A stretch of DNA of 6,304 nucleotides from Acidimicrobiaceae bacterium (GTDB taxonomy: Bacteria; Actinomycetota; Acidimicrobiia; Acidimicrobiales; Ilumatobacteraceae). The DNA lies in contig CANKUF010000045.1 in NCBI GenBank assembly GCA_947486675.1, positions 1-6,304 on the forward strand. Direction: 5' to 3'. This document shows, one piece after another, positions 4,717-6,304 of the stretch (position 1 is the first letter of the stretch; every line of letters starts with the position of its first letter). The notes below the pieces were generated by a model. That model was not told the DNA's origin. It made no database searches and worked only from the letters and a program-made list of their open reading frames with translations. A program made the position numbers and the translations under genes.

Positions 4717-5979
4717 ATGACTGAACAGATTTCTGTTGAAGAGTACGCAGCCAAAGCCCGTGTTTTCCTTGATGCCAACGCTGAGAAAAAGGAAGTACGC
4801 AAGAAGTTCGTGTGGGGCGAAGGCACTGACAACGTGTCCATGTTTGAGGAACGTTCAAAGGATGCCGAAGAAGAAATGCTCCGTCGTGCCAAGGCATGGC
4901 AAGCAAAACGTTTCGACAATGGCTTCGCATGGATAACCGGACCAACTGAATACGGTGGCGCAGGTCTGACCGTTGCCCACGAACGCGCGTACAACCAGGT
5001 CGAGCGCGAATACAAAACAGCGCCACTCGGAGCCTTCCAAATTGGTTTAGGAATGGTTGCACCAACGATTCTTGCCCACGCTTCGCAAAAAGCGCGCGAC
5101 TTGTACCTGCGGAAAATGTGGCGAGCCGACATTGTGGGTTGCCAGTTATTCTCCGAACCAGGCGCTGGTAGCGACCTTGCATCAGTGCAAGCCAAGGCTG
5201 AAAAAGATGGCGATGAGTGGATCATCACTGGTCAAAAGGTGTGGACATCAGGCGCACAGTTCAGCGACATTGGCGAAATCATTTGCCGTAGCGATACAGG
5301 TTTGTCGAAACACAAAGGTCTCACGTGCTTCATCGTTGACATGCGCGCACCTGGTGTAGAAATTCGTCCGCTTCGCCAAATGACCGGTGGTGCAAGTTTC
5401 AACGAAGTGTTCTTCAACGAAGTGCGTGTTGCCGACGATCATCGCTTAGGCGATGAAAACAACGGCTGGAATGTTGCACTCACCACACTGATGAACGAAC
5501 GTGCGTCAATTGGTTCTGCCGACAGCGGTGAAAACACCATGTACACCCGCCTGCTTGAAATGATTCGCCACTACGAACTAGACAGCGACCCAATCGTTCG
5601 CGAAATGCTCGCTGACTTGTACATCAACACCAAAGTTGCCGGTTACACCAGCCAGCGCGCCACCGACAAAATGCGTGCCGGCCAAATGCCTGGACCAGAA
5701 ATGTCCATTGGAAAAATGGCGCTCGTGAACAATCAGAAGAAAATGAACGATCTTGTTGCTCATGTGCTTGGCGCAAAACTTGTTGTTGATACTGGCGAAT
5801 GGGGAACGTATGCCTGGAGTCAATTGCTTCTCGGTGCGCCGGGCATGCGAATTGCCGGTGGTTCAGATGAAGTGATGCGCAACATCGTTGGCGAACGCGT
5901 ACTTGGGTTGCCTAAAGATGTTGGTATCGACTCGAAGTCGCCATTCCGCGACATCAAAGTGGGCACGCAAAAGGATTAA
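4717..5979 (+). CDS. Acyl-CoA dehydrogenase family protein (FadE-type)
   Basis: This 420-residue cytoplasmic flavoprotein belongs to the acyl-CoA dehydrogenase family, which introduces an alpha-beta double bond into acyl-CoA using FAD and passes electrons to ETF. The order is normal: N-terminal helical domain (about 1-135, with GPTEYGGAGL at 75-84), beta domain with the first signature CQLFSEPGAGSDLAS (142-156) and GQKVWTSGA (172-180), and C-terminal helical domain ending in GGSDEVMRNIVGERVLGLP (381-399). At the position of the medium-chain enzyme's catalytic Glu (the YEG motif) the sequence is IAGG (379-382), so that base is absent; E261 in LMNERASIG (258-266) lies where isovaleryl- and long-chain enzymes keep theirs, and is the better candidate. 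The start at 4717 gives MTEQISVEEY; a longer frame from 4654 would read through the intergenic dyads and is not preferred. TACCGT seven bases upstream suggests leaderless transcription. Substrate cannot be assigned. Confidence 0.93.
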   Translation: MTEQISVEEYAAKARVFLDANAEKKEVRKKFVWGEGTDNVSMFEERSKDAEEEMLRRAKAWQAKRFDNGFAWITGPTEYGGAGLTVAHERAYNQVEREYKTAPLGAFQIGLGMVAPTILAHASQKARDLYLRKMWRADIVGCQLFSEPGAGSDLASVQAKAEKDGDEWIITGQKVWTSGAQFSDIGEIICRSDTGLSKHKGLTCFIVDMRAPGVEIRPLRQMTGGASFNEVFFNEVRVADDHRLGDENNGWNVALTTLMNERASIGSADSGENTMYTRLLEMIRHYELDSDPIVREMLADLYINTKVAGYTSQRATDKMRAGQMPGPEMSIGKMALVNNQKKMNDLVAHVLGAKLVVDTGEWGTYAWSQLLLGAPGMRIAGGSDEVMRNIVGERVLGLPKDVGIDSKSPFRDIKVGTQKD

Positions 5980-5985
5980 CGCCGA

Positions 5986-5999
5986 GCGGCTTTCACCGC
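5986..5999. terminator. Weak hairpin between convergent genes
   Basis: GCGG (5986-5989) and CCGC (5996-5999) can pair around a six-base loop in the 31-base gap between two convergent stop codons. The stem is only four pairs and no T-run follows on either strand, so a bidirectional terminator role is plausible from position but poorly supported by sequence. Confidence 0.2.
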
Positions 6000-6010
6000 C
6001 CGACGAATAA

Positions 6011-6304
6011 CTATGCGCGACCTGGTCGGCGGAAGTTCAGCGCTGCATCAATGAGCAAACGAGTTCCGTAACCCGTCATACCCTTTTGCAACCAGCCATT
6101 ATCGCTGTCTGTCCACATTGGGCCAGCAATATCGATGTGTGCCCATGTGGTGTCACCAACAAATTCTTCCAAGAACAATGCTGCGGTAATAGCACCAGCT
6201 TCTCCACCAACATTTTTCATGTCGGCAACATAGGAATCAAGTGCTGAGCGATACTCGCGCTCAAGAGGCAACTGCCACAACTTGTCCGATGTGCGTTCTG
6301 CAGC
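6011..6304 (-). CDS. pepA: Leucyl aminopeptidase (M17 family), C-terminal part
   Basis: The frame is open to the right edge and ends at 6011; the 97 visible residues are the C-terminus of an M17 cytosolic aminopeptidase, a two-metal exopeptidase that releases N-terminal residues and is usually hexameric. Recognisable blocks are KLWQLPLEREYRSALDS, ADMKNVGG, AGAITAALFLEEFVG, WAHIDIAGP and the closing GMTGYGTRLLIDAAL, all typical of the PepA catalytic domain end. The metal-binding NTDAEGRL segment would lie beyond the window. A TTG at 6280 is in frame but internal, not a start: the homology continues upstream of it (AAERTSDK). It is convergent with the acyl-CoA dehydrogenase and shows no link to the SOS genes. 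Confidence 0.93.
   Translation of the reverse strand, partial: AAERTSDKLWQLPLEREYRSALDSYVADMKNVGGEAGAITAALFLEEFVGDTTWAHIDIAGPMWTDSDNGWLQKGMTGYGTRLLIDAALNFRRPGRA

Noticed and set aside
4656..5228. Upstream extension of the NfuN-like minus-strand frame to a 345-residue protein
   Set aside because: The extra part is antisense to a conserved acyl-CoA dehydrogenase, and a -10 hexamer lies seven bases before the shorter ATG at 4655.
1..6304. CRISPR array, tRNA, insertion sequence or prophage signature
   Set aside because: No regularly spaced direct repeats, cloverleaf, transposase or phage gene was seen; genes are tightly packed and ordinary in composition.

Overview
The window looks like chromosomal DNA of an actinobacterium of moderate GC content. 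My best guess is the Acidimicrobiia (for example the Ilumatobacteraceae), but this rests on protein flavour and not on any search. Three things point to Actinobacteria: LexA boxes of the Gram-positive type (CGAAC-N4-GTTCG), an ImuA'/ImuB/DnaE2 mutasome of the mycobacterial kind, and start codons preceded at 6-7 nt by TANNNT -10 hexamers, which suggests leaderless transcripts.

Layout. Most of the window (1 to 4655) is read on the minus strand. From right to left it holds a small protein with an NfuA/NifU-N-like domain (4191-4655), a CarH-like B12-binding regulator with an N-terminal helix-turn-helix (3314-4150), then the SOS block: LexA box, imuA' (2655-3239), imuB (1021-2655, coupled through TAATG), a Nudix hydrolase (430-984), a second LexA box, and the first 129 codons of dnaE2 (388 to the left edge). 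A 61-bp, strikingly mirror-symmetric intergenic region separates the NfuN-like gene from a divergent acyl-CoA dehydrogenase on the plus strand (4717-5979). The end of a convergent M17 leucyl aminopeptidase gene (6011 to the right edge) closes the window. There is no intergenic stretch over about 75 bp.

How it works together. ImuA', the catalytically dead Y-family protein ImuB (with a QLGLW clamp-binding motif) and the error-prone polymerase DnaE2 form the known actinobacterial translesion mutasome, expressed after DNA damage. Here the two transcription units carry almost identical control leaders (28 of 31 positions), so they should be derepressed together by LexA cleavage. The less usual elements are a Nudix hydrolase inside the cassette and, just upstream on the same strand, a B12-binding protein with the Wx9EH adenosylcobalamin pocket of CarH photoreceptors but an excisionase-type DNA-binding domain. 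A light sensor beside a UV-mutagenesis operon is a suggestive pairing; a functional link is inference only. The acyl-CoA dehydrogenase and aminopeptidase appear to be unrelated housekeeping or catabolic genes. No tRNA, rRNA, CRISPR array, insertion sequence or prophage gene was seen.
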